Shown: one piece after another, positions 42,764-52,023 of the stretch | How positions within the stretch are numbered: the stretch's first letter is position 1 | Layout: the number at the start of each line of letters is the position of its first letter | Assembly (NCBI GenBank): GCA_020851565.1 | Contig: JADZCN010000043.1 | Location: 95,670-159,669 of the forward strand | Direction: 5' to 3' | Length of the DNA stretch: 64,000 nucleotides | DNA from: Acidobacteriota bacterium | Lineage (GTDB): Bacteria; Acidobacteriota; Vicinamibacteria; Vicinamibacterales; UBA2999 | Notes under the pieces: model-generated | Databases searched by the model: none | The model's input: only the letters and a program-made list of their open reading frames with translations | Told to the model about the DNA's origin: nothing | Program-made: the position numbers and the translations under genes

Positions 42764-44379
42764 CGGCAGGTCTGCCGCGGCGCCTCGCCCCCGGCGGGCA
42801 CCGCCCTGACATCCAGGTACTGCACCGTCGGCGGCATGGTCGGAGCCAGCGTGATCGACGCGCGGAGCTGGCCGCGCTCGCAGGCCAGGAGCCATTCGCC
42901 TCGCAGCGGGTTCTCGACGAAGCTGAACGCGTCCTGCGCGCGGCACCCGCCGACCTGCGCACGCAGCCGCTCGATCTCGGCGCGCCGACGATCCTTCGAT
43001 CGATCCAGGAACAGGTTCACGGCCGCGATGCGATCCGCCACGCCATCGTCCCAACGGTCGATGAGCGCGGACACGTCGTTCTTCGCCGAGGTGAGCGCAG
43101 GCGACGGCTGGATGATGCGCGCCTGAAGGCCCCCGGTCTTCCGCAGCAGTTCGATGGCCTCGTTGGCCACGCCGCCCCACCCCGTGTAGGTCCGGTTGCC
43201 GAAGGCAATGATGCCGACGCCGTACTCCGGCAGCCAACGCATGAGCGACCCGAACCCCGGCAGCCCCCCGCTGTGCGCCACGACGTGGCCGAAGTCGCAC
43301 GTCTGCGTGATCCCGAGGCCGTAGCCGTAGCCGCCGGTATTGAGGTCCACGGCGCCCGTGGCGGCGTTGCGCGTAACGACGGCGGCACGGGGCCGCCAGA
43401 CCTGCTGCATCTCGCGGAGCGATGCGCGCGAGATGGGTGCGGTCTCCTCTCCGTCGCGGGGCGGCCACGCCTCGAGGTAGGCCGCCACGTAGCGCGAGAG
43501 ATCGCGGATGGACGTCAGCATTCCGCCCATCGCGCCGAACGCGCCGTCGGGAAGCTGGGGCTCTTCCTTCCACTGCTCGTCCTCCCACCGGTAGCCGTGC
43601 GCCAGGCGCGCCGGCGCCACCTCGCGCGGCTCGAGGGTGGTGGACGACATGCCGAGAGGTTTCAGGATGTGTGCGGCGACGTACGCGTTGTACGGCATCC
43701 CCGACGCACGCGTGACAATGCGCCCGAGGATGGCGAAGGCGTAGTTGGAGTACTCGTAGGCCACACCCGGCGGGTTCGAGAAGGGAATGCCGCCGCGCAT
43801 CATCGCGGTGAAGGCCTCGTCTGTCGCCGAGAGCTGCTGGTCACCCCACGGGTTGTCCTCGGGAAACCCGCCGGCGTGGGAGAGCAGGTGACGCACCGTC
43901 AGCCGAGGGGAATCGGTCGTCGGATAGGTCAGCCCCTTCAGTTCGGGCACGAACGTCTCGGCCGCGTCATCCAGCGAGAGCCGCCCCTCGTCTCGCAGCT
44001 TCAGGACGGCCATCGCCGTGACGCTCTTGGTCATCGAGGCGATGCGGAACACCGTATCGGGGCCGACGGGCTGTCTGGCGACGACGTCGCGGAGGCCGGT
44101 CGTGCCCAGGTGGGCCAGCTCGCCGTCGATGACGATGCCCCAGGCGGCGCCGGGAATGTGCTCGCGCTTCGTGAACTCCTGCATCAGGCGGTCGATGTCG
44201 CCAAAGGCGCTGCCGAGCTTCTGGCGCCGGGCAGGGTCCGCGAAGCGCGGCGGGTCGGCCTTGAAGACGGGACCGGAGGCCGCCTTCGCAGGAGCCTGCC
44301 CCTGCACGGGAGCCCCCGTTGAAACGGCCAGCACGCATAGGGCCAGCCCGATCGAGAACCGCCATCGGCTGTGTCGCAT
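42760..44379 (-). CDS. Exported serine hydrolase, class C beta-lactamase family
   Basis: 539 residues from the ATG of MRHSRWRFSIGLAL; a CATAAT -10-like box lies 6 nt upstream. A signal peptide ends near VQGQA. All three motifs are intact: S115-M-T-K118 in RIASMTKSVTAMAVL, Y210-S-N in YEYSNYAFAILGRI, and H369-S-G in HVVAHSGGLPGFGS. A 120-residue C-terminal extension follows the hydrolase domain. Probably a periplasmic peptidase or esterase. It is coupled by GTGA to the GT-C-like gene. Confidence 0.9.
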   Translation of the reverse strand: MRHSRWRFSIGLALCVLAVSTGAPVQGQAPAKAASGPVFKADPPRFADPARRQKLGSAFGDIDRLMQEFTKREHIPGAAWGIVIDGELAHLGTTGLRDVVARQPVGPDTVFRIASMTKSVTAMAVLKLRDEGRLSLDDAAETFVPELKGLTYPTTDSPRLTVRHLLSHAGGFPEDNPWGDQQLSATDEAFTAMMRGGIPFSNPPGVAYEYSNYAFAILGRIVTRASGMPYNAYVAAHILKPLGMSSTTLEPREVAPARLAHGYRWEDEQWKEEPQLPDGAFGAMGGMLTSIRDLSRYVAAYLEAWPPRDGEETAPISRASLREMQQVWRPRAAVVTRNAATGAVDLNTGGYGYGLGITQTCDFGHVVAHSGGLPGFGSLMRWLPEYGVGIIAFGNRTYTGWGGVANEAIELLRKTGGLQARIIQPSPALTSAKNDVSALIDRWDDGVADRIAAVNLFLDRSKDRRRAEIERLRAQVGGCRAQDAFSFVENPLRGEWLLACERGQLRASITLAPTMPPTVQYLDVRAVPAGGEAPRQTCR

Positions 44380-44385
44380 CCGGCG

Positions 44386-44425
44386 ATTATGCAACGTTAC
44401 GCAGCGGCCCCGTCCCCGCTACAAT
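44386..44425. promoter_or_regulatory. Divergent -10-like elements
   Basis: CATAAT on the minus strand (44386-44391) lies 6 nt before the serine hydrolase start; TACAAT on the plus strand (44420-44425) lies 53 nt before the TPR/DUF2914 start, which has its own GAAGGG ribosome site. Confidence 0.35.
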
Positions 44426-44478
44426 AGCGGTTGGACGTCGAGCGACTCCCCCAGGCTCGCTTGTGCGAAGGGTTTGGC

Positions 44479-45810
44479 ATGCCGGAAGCGCTCGAACTCC
44501 CTTCACTGACGGCCGCGGCCGCACGAGCGGCCAGCGAAGACGACATCGCGAGGGCCGCGGCGCTGCTGCGGCAGGCGGTCGAGCTGCAGACCTCCACGCT
44601 CGGCCCGGACCATCCCGACGTCGCCACCACGCTCAACAACCTGGCGCTGATGCTCGAGAAGCTCGGCCACGTGAAGGAGGCCGGGCAATGCTACCGGCGG
44701 GCGCACGCGATTGCGGCCGCCGCGCTGGGCCCGGACGATCCGGTCGTACAGGTGAGCCGCGCGAACCTGGACGCCTTCCGCGCCACCTACGCGCAACCCC
44801 CGGACTCCGATGACGGCGCCCCACTCGGTCCCACGGTGTGGGGAGACCTGGGTGATTTTCCGGTCGGCGCCCCAGCCTCAGAAGCCGTCCAGCCGTCCGA
44901 GGTTTCAGCGGTCAATCCGCCCGTCGCCATGGCAAGCGCAGCCGACGCAGCGGTGAAGGAGCCGGTCGCGGCCGCAGGCAAGCCGGTCGCCGCCGTGAGC
45001 GCGCCCGTCGCCGCCGTCGACAGGCCTGTCGCCGCCACGAACCAGCCCACGACCGCCGCGCCCGCGGCGTCGATGTCGCTGCAGGGGAAGCCGCGCCCCG
45101 CGCCTCCACGGACAAAGCCGCCAGAGCCGGCGCCGGACCTGCCGCTCCAGTTTGCACCGGCGACCGTGAAGGTGCCCGTCTCGCACCCGGCGGGTCGCTA
45201 TCCGAGCGGCGCACGACGGTCGTCACGCGCAGTGGTGATCGGCTACCTGTTGGTCGGGATGATGCTGGCAGTCCTCACGGCCTGGTGGTTGAACCGCCCG
45301 CAGGCGCCCATCGCGGCTGGCGCCCCCGCGGCGGATGTCACGCCCCGGGCCGAGGCGCCCGCGACACCGGCGCCGCCGACGCCCGCGCCCCCTCCGGCGA
45401 CATCGGCGGCCGCCCCGCCCACGGCCACTGCCTCCGCGCCGACGCAGGCGACGACGCCTCGACCGGCCGGAGCCGGCGCCGTGGGCGTCACGGACGCGCG
45501 GCTGTGCTCCGCACTGACGCGCGCGCGGAACCCGTGGGCCTGCACGGCGGTCACCAGCCCCCTGGCCGGGGGCGCGGTCTACTACTACACGCGCATACGC
45601 GCGACGCGCGACGTGACCATCCGCCACCGCTGGACCCTCGACGGCCGCGTCGTGCAGGACGTCCGCCTGCAGATCCGCGCCAACCCGACGGAGGGCTTCC
45701 GCACGTTCAGCCGTCAGACGGTGAGCGGCGTGGGGGCCGGCGCCTGGGTGGTGACGCTCCTCGGGCCCGATGGCCAGACGCTGGATGAGCAGAGCTTTGA
45801 GGTGCGGTAA
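44479..45810 (+). CDS. TPR and DUF2914 membrane-anchored protein
   Basis: 443 residues from the ATG behind GAAGGG; a TTG at 44431 is also open. Residues 20-100 form two TPR-like repeats (ARAAALLRQAVELQTSTLGPDHPDVATTLNNLALML, then GHVKEAGQCYRRAH). A long Ala/Pro/Val-rich linker follows, with a single transmembrane helix near 258-278 (VVIGYLLVGMMLAVLTAWWL). The last 100 residues match DUF2914: NPWACTAVTSPLAGGAVYYYTRI, IRHRWTLDGRVVQDVRLQI, RTFSRQTV and GAWVVTLLGPDGQTL. The TPR part would be cytoplasmic and DUF2914 periplasmic. Role unknown. Confidence 0.8.
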   Translation: MPEALELPSLTAAAARAASEDDIARAAALLRQAVELQTSTLGPDHPDVATTLNNLALMLEKLGHVKEAGQCYRRAHAIAAAALGPDDPVVQVSRANLDAFRATYAQPPDSDDGAPLGPTVWGDLGDFPVGAPASEAVQPSEVSAVNPPVAMASAADAAVKEPVAAAGKPVAAVSAPVAAVDRPVAATNQPTTAAPAASMSLQGKPRPAPPRTKPPEPAPDLPLQFAPATVKVPVSHPAGRYPSGARRSSRAVVIGYLLVGMMLAVLTAWWLNRPQAPIAAGAPAADVTPRAEAPATPAPPTPAPPPATSAAAPPTATASAPTQATTPRPAGAGAVGVTDARLCSALTRARNPWACTAVTSPLAGGAVYYYTRIRATRDVTIRHRWTLDGRVVQDVRLQIRANPTEGFRTFSRQTVSGVGAGAWVVTLLGPDGQTLDEQSFEVR

Positions 45811-45835
45811 GGCGCGGGGCGGCGCGGGGCGCTGT

Positions 45836-46013
45836 CCATTGATGATTGCCGATTGGTGATTGAGCGACTCATTGGGCGATTGAGCGATTGGCACATTGGG
45901 CATTGGATTGCGCCATTGGCGCATTGGGCCAATGCGCCAATCGGAATGCGCAATGCGGCCATCGGCGATCGCCCGATGAATCGCCCGATCACCAATCGGC
46001 AATCGTCAATGGG
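45836..46013. repeat. Full-length AATCG palindromic element between convergent genes
   Basis: The best-preserved copy: the outer 47 nt match as inverted repeats at 41 positions. The left end is CCATTGATGATTGCCGATTG; the right end is CAATCGGCAATCGTCAATGG. Confidence 0.85.
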
Positions 46014-46032
46014 CAGCCGCGCGCGTCGAACC

Positions 46033-47772
46033 TCAGTTCTCCCACCCCTCGGCGCGGAACACTTCCCTGCCCTCGAACAGCGTCCAGACGACGCGCGCCT
46101 TGTGAATCTCCTCCGGCGGGATCTCGAACAGGTTCTTGTCGAGCACGATGATGTCGGCGAGCTTGCCAACCTCTAGCGAGCCGCTGTCCTTCTCCTCGAA
46201 CGTCACGAACGCGCCGCCGTTGGTGTAGGCGTCGAGCGCGGTCGCCAGATCCAGCCGCTGCTCGGGCAGCCACGCCGGCGCGTCGGCAGGGGCTTCGAGC
46301 GACTTGCGCGTCACGGCCACCTGGATGGCGTCGAGCGGGTTCACCGAGGTCACCGACCAGTCGCTGCCCCCGGCCAGCACGGCTCCGGCGCGATGGAGCG
46401 CCCCGAAGGGATAGAGCCACTTCGACCGCTCGGGCCCGAGGCGAGGCTCGGTGAGCGTACGGATGAAGCTGTCGGCGAATGCCCACAGCGGCTGCATGTT
46501 GGCCACGACCCCCAGCTCCTTGAACCGTGCCACATCGTCGGGATGGAACAGCTGGATGTGCGCGATGTGCGGGCGCCGGTCGCGCGGGCCGTTGGCACGG
46601 GCGGCGGCGGCCACGGCGTCGAGCCCCTGGCGGATGGCCCCATCGCCAATGGCGTGCATGTGGGCCTGGAAGCCCTCGCGGTCCAGCCGAGTGACCAGCG
46701 CGTTCAGGCGCTCGTCGCTGAAGTTCGGCAGCCCGCGCGGGTTCGCGGCAGGTGTGCGCTCGCCCTTGATGGGCAGGTAGGGTTCGATCAGGTACGCGGT
46801 GGCGGCTTCGATCACGCCATCCACGAAGATCTTCACCGTGCGGGCCGTCACGCCGGGCTCGGTGATCTCCTGCCGGATGCGCACGAAACGATCCACCTGC
46901 GTCTCGTCCTGTGCGGGGTCCGCGTAGAGCGAGAGATGGGCGCGGACGGTCAGCTTCCCCTGCCGCGCAATGGACCGGTAGGCCGCCACCATGGGCTCGC
47001 GCGCGCTCGCTTCCTGGAACGAGACGATGCCCATGCGGTTCATGTGGGCGAGAGCGCGAAGCAGGCCCGCGTCGTATTCCTCGGGCGTCGTCGCCGGCAG
47101 CACCTTGCTGACCAGGTCCGTCGCCGACTCGCGCAGCAGCCCCGTGGGCGCGCCGCGTGCGTCGCGCTCGATGCGGCCGGCCGCAGGGTCGCGTGTCGCG
47201 CGCGTGATGCCGGCCGCGGCCAGCGCCGCGGTATTCACCCACATCGAATGGCCGTCTGACGAGCTGAGGGCCGCGGGCTTGTCCCCGGTGATGGCGTCGA
47301 GCTCCTGCCGGCGCGGCTGTCCCGGGGGAAACGCGGTCAGCGCCCATCCGCCGCCGACCAGCCACGCGCGCGAGGCCTGTTCGGTCGCGCACGTCCGGAC
47401 CGCCTCCAGCGTGGCCTCGGCCGTGGGCAGGTCGTTCAGGTTGCACTGCCCCAGCTCGACCCCCGCGCTCACCGGGTGCACGTGCGCGTCGTGGAAGGCG
47501 GGCATGACGAATCGCCCGCCCAGATCGACGGTGCGTGTCTCCGGGCCGGCCAACCGCGTGACCTCCGCATCCGTGCCCACGGCGACGATACGCTTCTCGC
47601 GCACGGCGACCGCTTCGGCCCACGTGCGGGCCGCATCCAGGGTGTACACCTTGCCACCGCGAAGGATCAGGTCCGGTGGCGGCTCCACGGGAGCGGGACG
47701 CGCGCACGCGGCGCTAATCGTGAGGATGCCAATCGCAGCGGCGCGACCAGCGCACTGACGCAAGTCGTTCAT
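46033..47772 (-). CDS. YtcJ-like amidohydrolase, probable lipoprotein
   Basis: 579 residues from the ATG of [12 protein letters not shown]; a TATCTT box lies 8 nt upstream. The N terminus ([14 protein letters not shown]) looks like a lipoprotein signal. The amidohydrolase_3 pattern is complete: [26 protein letters not shown] with the metal Hx[47 protein letters not shown], and [15 protein letters not shown]. The C-terminal composite beta domain is [19 protein letters not shown]. Likely hydrolyses an amide or carbamate; YtcJ-family substrates are mostly unknown. It is divergent from the DmpA-type gene. Confidence 0.85.
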   Translation of the reverse strand: MNDLRQCAGRAAAIGILTISAACARPAPVEPPPDLILRGGKVYTLDAARTWAEAVAVREKRIVAVGTDAEVTRLAGPETRTVDLGGRFVMPAFHDAHVHPVSAGVELGQCNLNDLPTAEATLEAVRTCATEQASRAWLVGGGWALTAFPPGQPRRQELDAITGDKPAALSSSDGHSMWVNTAALAAAGITRATRDPAAGRIERDARGAPTGLLRESATDLVSKVLPATTPEEYDAGLLRALAHMNRMGIVSFQEASAREPMVAAYRSIARQGKLTVRAHLSLYADPAQDETQVDRFVRIRQEITEPGVTARTVKIFVDGVIEAATAYLIEPYLPIKGERTPAANPRGLPNFSDERLNALVTRLDREGFQAHMHAIGDGAIRQGLDAVAAAARANGPRDRRPHIAHIQLFHPDDVARFKELGVVANMQPLWAFADSFIRTLTEPRLGPERSKWLYPFGALHRAGAVLAGGSDWSVTSVNPLDAIQVAVTRKSLEAPADAPAWLPEQRLDLATALDAYTNGGAFVTFEEKDSGSLEVGKLADIIVLDKNLFEIPPEEIHKARVVWTLFEGREVFRAEGWEN

Positions 47773-47875
47773 GGCACGCGAAGATACACCACGATGGCCT
47801 CGCGACCGCGTGGCGGCCCGGTCGGACCCGCGACGGCGCTTTACGGCGGGACGCGTCAATGGCACCCTATCGCCG

Positions 47876-49048
47876 ATGATGACCTCCACCTTTCGAGGCC
47901 TGCTGCTTGGACTGGCGGCCCTCGGCGCAGTGCTCGCCGCCCATTCGCCCGCCGTCGAGGCACAGGCAAAGCCGCGGGCCCGGGCCCTGGGGGTACCGTT
48001 CAGCGGTACGCCAGGCCCGCTCAACGCCATCACCGACGTGGAAGGCGTGGAGGTGGGTCACGCGACAATCATCGAGGGCTCTGGCCCGCTGGTCCCCGGC
48101 AAGGGTCCGGTGCGCACCGGCGTCACCGCCGTGCTGCCGCGCGGCAAGGTCTGGGAGCCGGTGTTCGCCGGCTGGTTCGCGGGCAACGGGTTCGGCGAGA
48201 TGACCGGCGCGCCCTGGGTGGTGGAGGGCGGCATCCTCGGCGGCCCGGTGATGATCACGGGCACCTACTCCGTCGGCGCCGTGCGCGATGCGGTGAACAG
48301 CTGGTTCCACGAGGAGCTGAAGCGCGAGATCCCCTGGCACCAGCCGGTGGTGGGTGAAACCTCGGACGCGTTCCTCAACGACGGGATCGGCCAGCACGTG
48401 AAGAAGGCCCACGTGTTCCAGGCCCTCAACACCGCGCGCGGGGGTGCGGTCGCCGAGGGCAACGTCGGCGGCGGCACGGGCATGGTGGTCCACGGCTTCA
48501 AGGGCGGCATCGGGACGTCGAGCCGCCGCGTGGGCGATCGCTTCGTGCTCGGCGTGCTCGTGCAGGCCAACTACGGCACGCGCGAGGCGCTGACCATCGC
48601 CGGCGTGCCGATCGGCCGTGAGATCGTCGGCGCCGATCGCACACGAGGCAACCAGCCGCCGGCCGACCGCGACGGCTCCATCATCGTCGTGGTCGCCACC
48701 GACGCGCCTCTCCTCCCGCACCAGCTCGAGCGGCTGGCGCGACGCGTGCCCATGGGCATCGCGCGGATGGGCGGCATCGCGTCCAACGGGTCCGGCGACA
48801 TCTTCATCGCCTTCTCCACCGCGAATCGCGGCGCCGCGGCGGAGACGGGCGTCACGCCCATCGCGTGGCTGCCGAACGGCGACCTGACGCCGTTCTTCCA
48901 GGCCACCGTCGAAGCCACCGAGGAAGCCATCGTCAACGCGATGGTGGCAGCCGAGACGATGACGGGCATCAACGGCAATACCGTGCCGGCCCTGCCCACT
49001 GATCAACTCCGCGCGATCCTGAAGAAGTACAACCGGCTGGTTCCGTAG
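47876..49048 (+). CDS. P1 family (DmpA-type) aminopeptidase
   Basis: 390 residues from the first of two adjacent ATGs, with a signal peptide ending near VEAQA. The P1/DmpA signature runs through the protein: PGPLNAITDVEGVEVGHATI, VRTGVTAVLPRG, ETSDAFLNDG, GAVAEGNVGGGTGM and FKGGIGTSSRRV. Around residues 266-268 the D-G-S in DRDGSIIVVVATDAPLLP corresponds to the self-cleavage site, whose Ser becomes the N-terminal nucleophile of the mature enzyme. Such enzymes release N-terminal D- or beta-amino acids. The next gene starts 9 nt later. Confidence 0.88.
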   Translation: MMTSTFRGLLLGLAALGAVLAAHSPAVEAQAKPRARALGVPFSGTPGPLNAITDVEGVEVGHATIIEGSGPLVPGKGPVRTGVTAVLPRGKVWEPVFAGWFAGNGFGEMTGAPWVVEGGILGGPVMITGTYSVGAVRDAVNSWFHEELKREIPWHQPVVGETSDAFLNDGIGQHVKKAHVFQALNTARGGAVAEGNVGGGTGMVVHGFKGGIGTSSRRVGDRFVLGVLVQANYGTREALTIAGVPIGREIVGADRTRGNQPPADRDGSIIVVVATDAPLLPHQLERLARRVPMGIARMGGIASNGSGDIFIAFSTANRGAAAETGVTPIAWLPNGDLTPFFQATVEATEEAIVNAMVAAETMTGINGNTVPALPTDQLRAILKKYNRLVP

Positions 49049-49057
49049 GAGGCATCG

Positions 49058-50554
49058 ATGGTGATGCGACTCACCCGCCACGCGCTCTGGATGTCCGCCA
49101 CGCGGTCCGCCCCGATCCGCGCGGCGATCGCCTGCCTGGCACTCCTGGCGCCCGCCACCCTCGTGGCCGGCCAGGCCGTCGCCACGTCTCCGGCCACGCG
49201 GCCGTACCACCCGGATGTCCCCTATCAGGCGCCCACGTCGCTCGGCGCCGCCAGCTACGCCAAGATCCTCTGTTCCGCCGTGTTCGTCTCCGGGCGCGAC
49301 GCCGAGGAAGCGCGGCGCAACAGCGCCTACTTCCTGATGCCGCCCCAGGACCGCGACGCGCGGGTGTCCGTGCAGATCGATCGCGACGCGAAGCAGGTCC
49401 GGGCCACGGTGCGCGGCATCACGCGTACCGCGCGGCTCTATGGCGACCAGGGCTGCATCATCCACCAGGAGGGGCACGACGGCATCCATTTCACGCCCGT
49501 ATCCGTTCGCACCTCGCTGCCCGACGCGATGTCCCAGGAGTGGCCCATGGGCGACGCACCGTCGAAGGCGCCCTGGCCGTCCGGGCTGGACAAGTCGCGG
49601 ATGCAGGCCGCGGTGGACCTGGCGTTCTCGGATCCGGAGGGACTCACCGCGGCGATGGTGGTGGTGCACAAGGGCCAGATCGTCGGCGAGCGCTACATGC
49701 CGGGGATCACGAAGGACACGCAGCTCGAGAGCTGGTCCATGGGCAAGAGCCTGACGGCCACGCTCGTGGGCCTCGCAGTGAAAGACGGCGCCTTCGCACT
49801 GGACGATCCGGCCCCTGTGCCCGAGTGGCAGCGCCCGGGCGACCCGCGCGGGAGGATCACCGTCCGCGACCTGATGCGCATGAGCAGCGGCCTCCGCTTC
49901 ACGGGCCAGGACGACAAGCACCTGGATCCCCGGACCGAGTACCACGATCACTTCTTCATCTACGCGGGCGCCGTGAATGCGTTCGCGTACTCGGTGTCCT
50001 CGCCCGTCGAGTTCCCGCCGAACGCCGTGGGTCGCTATCGCAACGCCGATCCGCTCACGCTCGGCTACCTGGTGCAGCAGGCCGTCAGGCGGCGCGGCGA
50101 GGAGTACCTCACGTACCCACAGCGCGCGCTGTTCGACCGCATCGGCATCCGGCGCCAGGTGCTCGAGACCGATCCGTACGGGAACTTCCTGCTGACCGGC
50201 TACGACTACGGCACGGCCCGCAACTGGGCGAGGCTCGGCATGTTGTACCTGCAGGACGGGATGTGGCAGGGCCAGCGCCTGCTGCCGGAGGGCTGGGCGC
50301 GCTTCGTCTCCACGCCCGCGCCCGCGTGGAAGCGCCCGGAGTACGGCGGCCTCTTCTGGCTGAACGGCGTCAAGCAGTGGAACCTGCCGCCCGACGCCTA
50401 CCTGATGTCGGGCGCCGGCGGGCAGCACACGTTCGTCGTGCCGTCACTGGATCTGGTGGTGGTTCGGATGGGCCACCAGCGCGGCGCCGCCGCGGGCACG
50501 AAAGCGCTCAACCAGTCCCTGGCCGCAATCGTCGCGGCCATTGGTCGCGAGTGA
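49058..50554 (+). CDS. Exported serine hydrolase, class C beta-lactamase family
   Basis: 498 residues; AGGAGG overlaps the upstream stop, and the ATG follows 5 nt later, so the gene is in one operon with the DmpA-type peptidase. A signal peptide precedes an unusual 130-residue N-terminal domain. The catalytic S227-M-G-K230 is in SWSMGKSLTATLVGLA, the YxN equivalent is YRN (GRYRNADPLTLGYL, near 328) and the last motif region is SGAGGQHTFV. The pairing with an aminopeptidase suggests joint breakdown of peptides or peptidoglycan stems in the periplasm. Confidence 0.88.
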   Translation: MVMRLTRHALWMSATRSAPIRAAIACLALLAPATLVAGQAVATSPATRPYHPDVPYQAPTSLGAASYAKILCSAVFVSGRDAEEARRNSAYFLMPPQDRDARVSVQIDRDAKQVRATVRGITRTARLYGDQGCIIHQEGHDGIHFTPVSVRTSLPDAMSQEWPMGDAPSKAPWPSGLDKSRMQAAVDLAFSDPEGLTAAMVVVHKGQIVGERYMPGITKDTQLESWSMGKSLTATLVGLAVKDGAFALDDPAPVPEWQRPGDPRGRITVRDLMRMSSGLRFTGQDDKHLDPRTEYHDHFFIYAGAVNAFAYSVSSPVEFPPNAVGRYRNADPLTLGYLVQQAVRRRGEEYLTYPQRALFDRIGIRRQVLETDPYGNFLLTGYDYGTARNWARLGMLYLQDGMWQGQRLLPEGWARFVSTPAPAWKRPEYGGLFWLNGVKQWNLPPDAYLMSGAGGQHTFVVPSLDLVVVRMGHQRGAAAGTKALNQSLAAIVAAIGRE

Positions 50555-50559
50555 CACCC

Positions 50560-50662
50560 CAAGCCCCAAGCCCCAAGCCCCAAGCCCCAAGTCCCAAGTC
50601 CCAAGACCTCAAGACCTCAAGACCTCAAGACCTCAAGACCTCAAGACTCCAAGACCTCAAGA
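50560..50662. repeat. AAGCCCC and CAAGACCTC tandem repeats
   Basis: Five CAAGCCC units are followed by about eight CAAGACCTC units. The array runs into the next gene and supplies its TGA stop (50657-50659). The CAAGACCTC unit is the complement of the array at 12733-12848. Confidence 0.9.
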
Positions 50663-51862
50663 CCCGGCCCTCACCGCCGCGAGCACGCGCTCCAGCGCCA
50701 TCTGCGGCGACAGGGCCGGCTTGTCGTAGATGTTCCACCCGGTGAAGACGGCAATCAAGTCGTGCTCGGGCACGACGATCGCGTACTGGCCGCCGTAGCC
50801 GTTGGCCACGTACGCGTAGCGACCGTCGCCGTGCGGCAGCAGCCACCACTGGTAGCCGTACTTCCGGTTCTTCGGCTTGTTGATGCCCGTGTCCACGAGC
50901 GGGCGCGTGGAAGCGGCCACCCAGCCCTCCGGCAGGATGCGCCTGCCTTCCCAGACGCCGTCGCGCAGATAGAGATAGGCGAACTTCGCCAGGTCGCGTG
51001 GGGTCAGGTAGAGCCCGCCTTCAGTGTCTGCCAACCCCTTCGGCGTCGTCTTCCAGTAGAAGCGATCGATGCCAAGCGGCGTGAACAGGTGCTCGCGCGC
51101 GTACTCGTGCGCCTCGCGGCCGGTGGTCTTCTTGATCAGGTTCGAGAGGAGCTCCGTGGCGCCGCTGTTGTAGACGAACGTGCTGCCGGGATCCGCGGCC
51201 ATCGGCTGGGCCAGGACGAACTGTATCCAGTCGTCGCTCTTCTCCATGCCAGCGCAGCTGTTCCTCGGGTCCGTGTACGCAACCGTGGACTCATCCCACT
51301 GGATGCCCGTCGTCATCGTCAGCACGTGCTCCAGCGTCATGGCGTCCCAGCGCGCGCGGTCGCCCTTCACCTGGAAGTCGGCGAAATACGGCGCCATCTT
51401 CGCCTGGACGCCGGGGATCCTGCCATGCCCGATGGCAATGCCGACAAGCGCGGACGTCACGCTCTTGCTCACCGACTGCATCGTGTGCAGGTCGCCGTCG
51501 CGGTACGGGTGCCAATCCGGGTCGTAGTAGTTGTACTGCCCGCGGGTCTGGTCCGGCTGCGTATTGAACAGCGCGCGGTAGTCGTGCGTGTAGCTTCGTT
51601 CGAAGGCCAACTTACCGTGCCGGATGACGAGCATGCTGTCGATGTAGCCGTGCGTGCCTGAAGCGAACTCATCGTGGAGCGCCGTCAGCACCGCCGGATC
51701 CAGCCCCTCGGCCTCCGGCGTCGAGGTGGTCCAGCCCTTCGTGGGCCAGGAGGGCGTTCTCTCCGTAGCCGCGGGCGGAGAGGACTCCGTCCCTTTACCG
51801 CAGCCCGCGGCAAGCAGGGAAAAGCAGAGCGCGAACAGGACCGGGGGCTGGAAACGGCGCAT
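50657..51862 (-). CDS. Serine hydrolase lipoprotein, 6-aminohexanoate-hydrolase-like
   Basis: 401 residues from the ATG of MRRFQPPVLF behind GAGGAGCG. LLAAGC at 17-21 is a lipoprotein signal. The catalytic S130-V-S-K133 is in MQSVSKSVTSALVGIA, typical of the branch that includes 6-aminohexanoate-dimer hydrolase. The Tyr motif is YNSGATELLSNL, and the final block is NGYGGQYAIVVPEHD. Likely an amidase or esterase attached to the outer membrane. The C-terminal codons derive from a CAAGACCTC repeat. Confidence 0.88.
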   Translation of the reverse strand: MRRFQPPVLFALCFSLLAAGCGKGTESSPPAATERTPSWPTKGWTTSTPEAEGLDPAVLTALHDEFASGTHGYIDSMLVIRHGKLAFERSYTHDYRALFNTQPDQTRGQYNYYDPDWHPYRDGDLHTMQSVSKSVTSALVGIAIGHGRIPGVQAKMAPYFADFQVKGDRARWDAMTLEHVLTMTTGIQWDESTVAYTDPRNSCAGMEKSDDWIQFVLAQPMAADPGSTFVYNSGATELLSNLIKKTTGREAHEYAREHLFTPLGIDRFYWKTTPKGLADTEGGLYLTPRDLAKFAYLYLRDGVWEGRRILPEGWVAASTRPLVDTGINKPKNRKYGYQWWLLPHGDGRYAYVANGYGGQYAIVVPEHDLIAVFTGWNIYDKPALSPQMALERVLAAVRAGS

Positions 51863-52023
51863 CGCACGCTCCTCACTTGGGTGTACGCGCCGCATGGTAG
51901 CACCGCCGGGCCCGTCGCCCTCTACGTACTGCGGCCTGGATCGGCTGATCACGGGCCGGGGGCAGGCCCTCGGCCGAAGGGCCGCAGTGCCTGCTCTCCG
52001 GCGTCGTCCGCCTCCCGGCAGCG
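51863..52023. other. Intergenic gap without a gene
   Basis: 161 bp between two minus-strand genes; GC-rich, with no repeat array or clear promoter. Confidence 0.5.
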
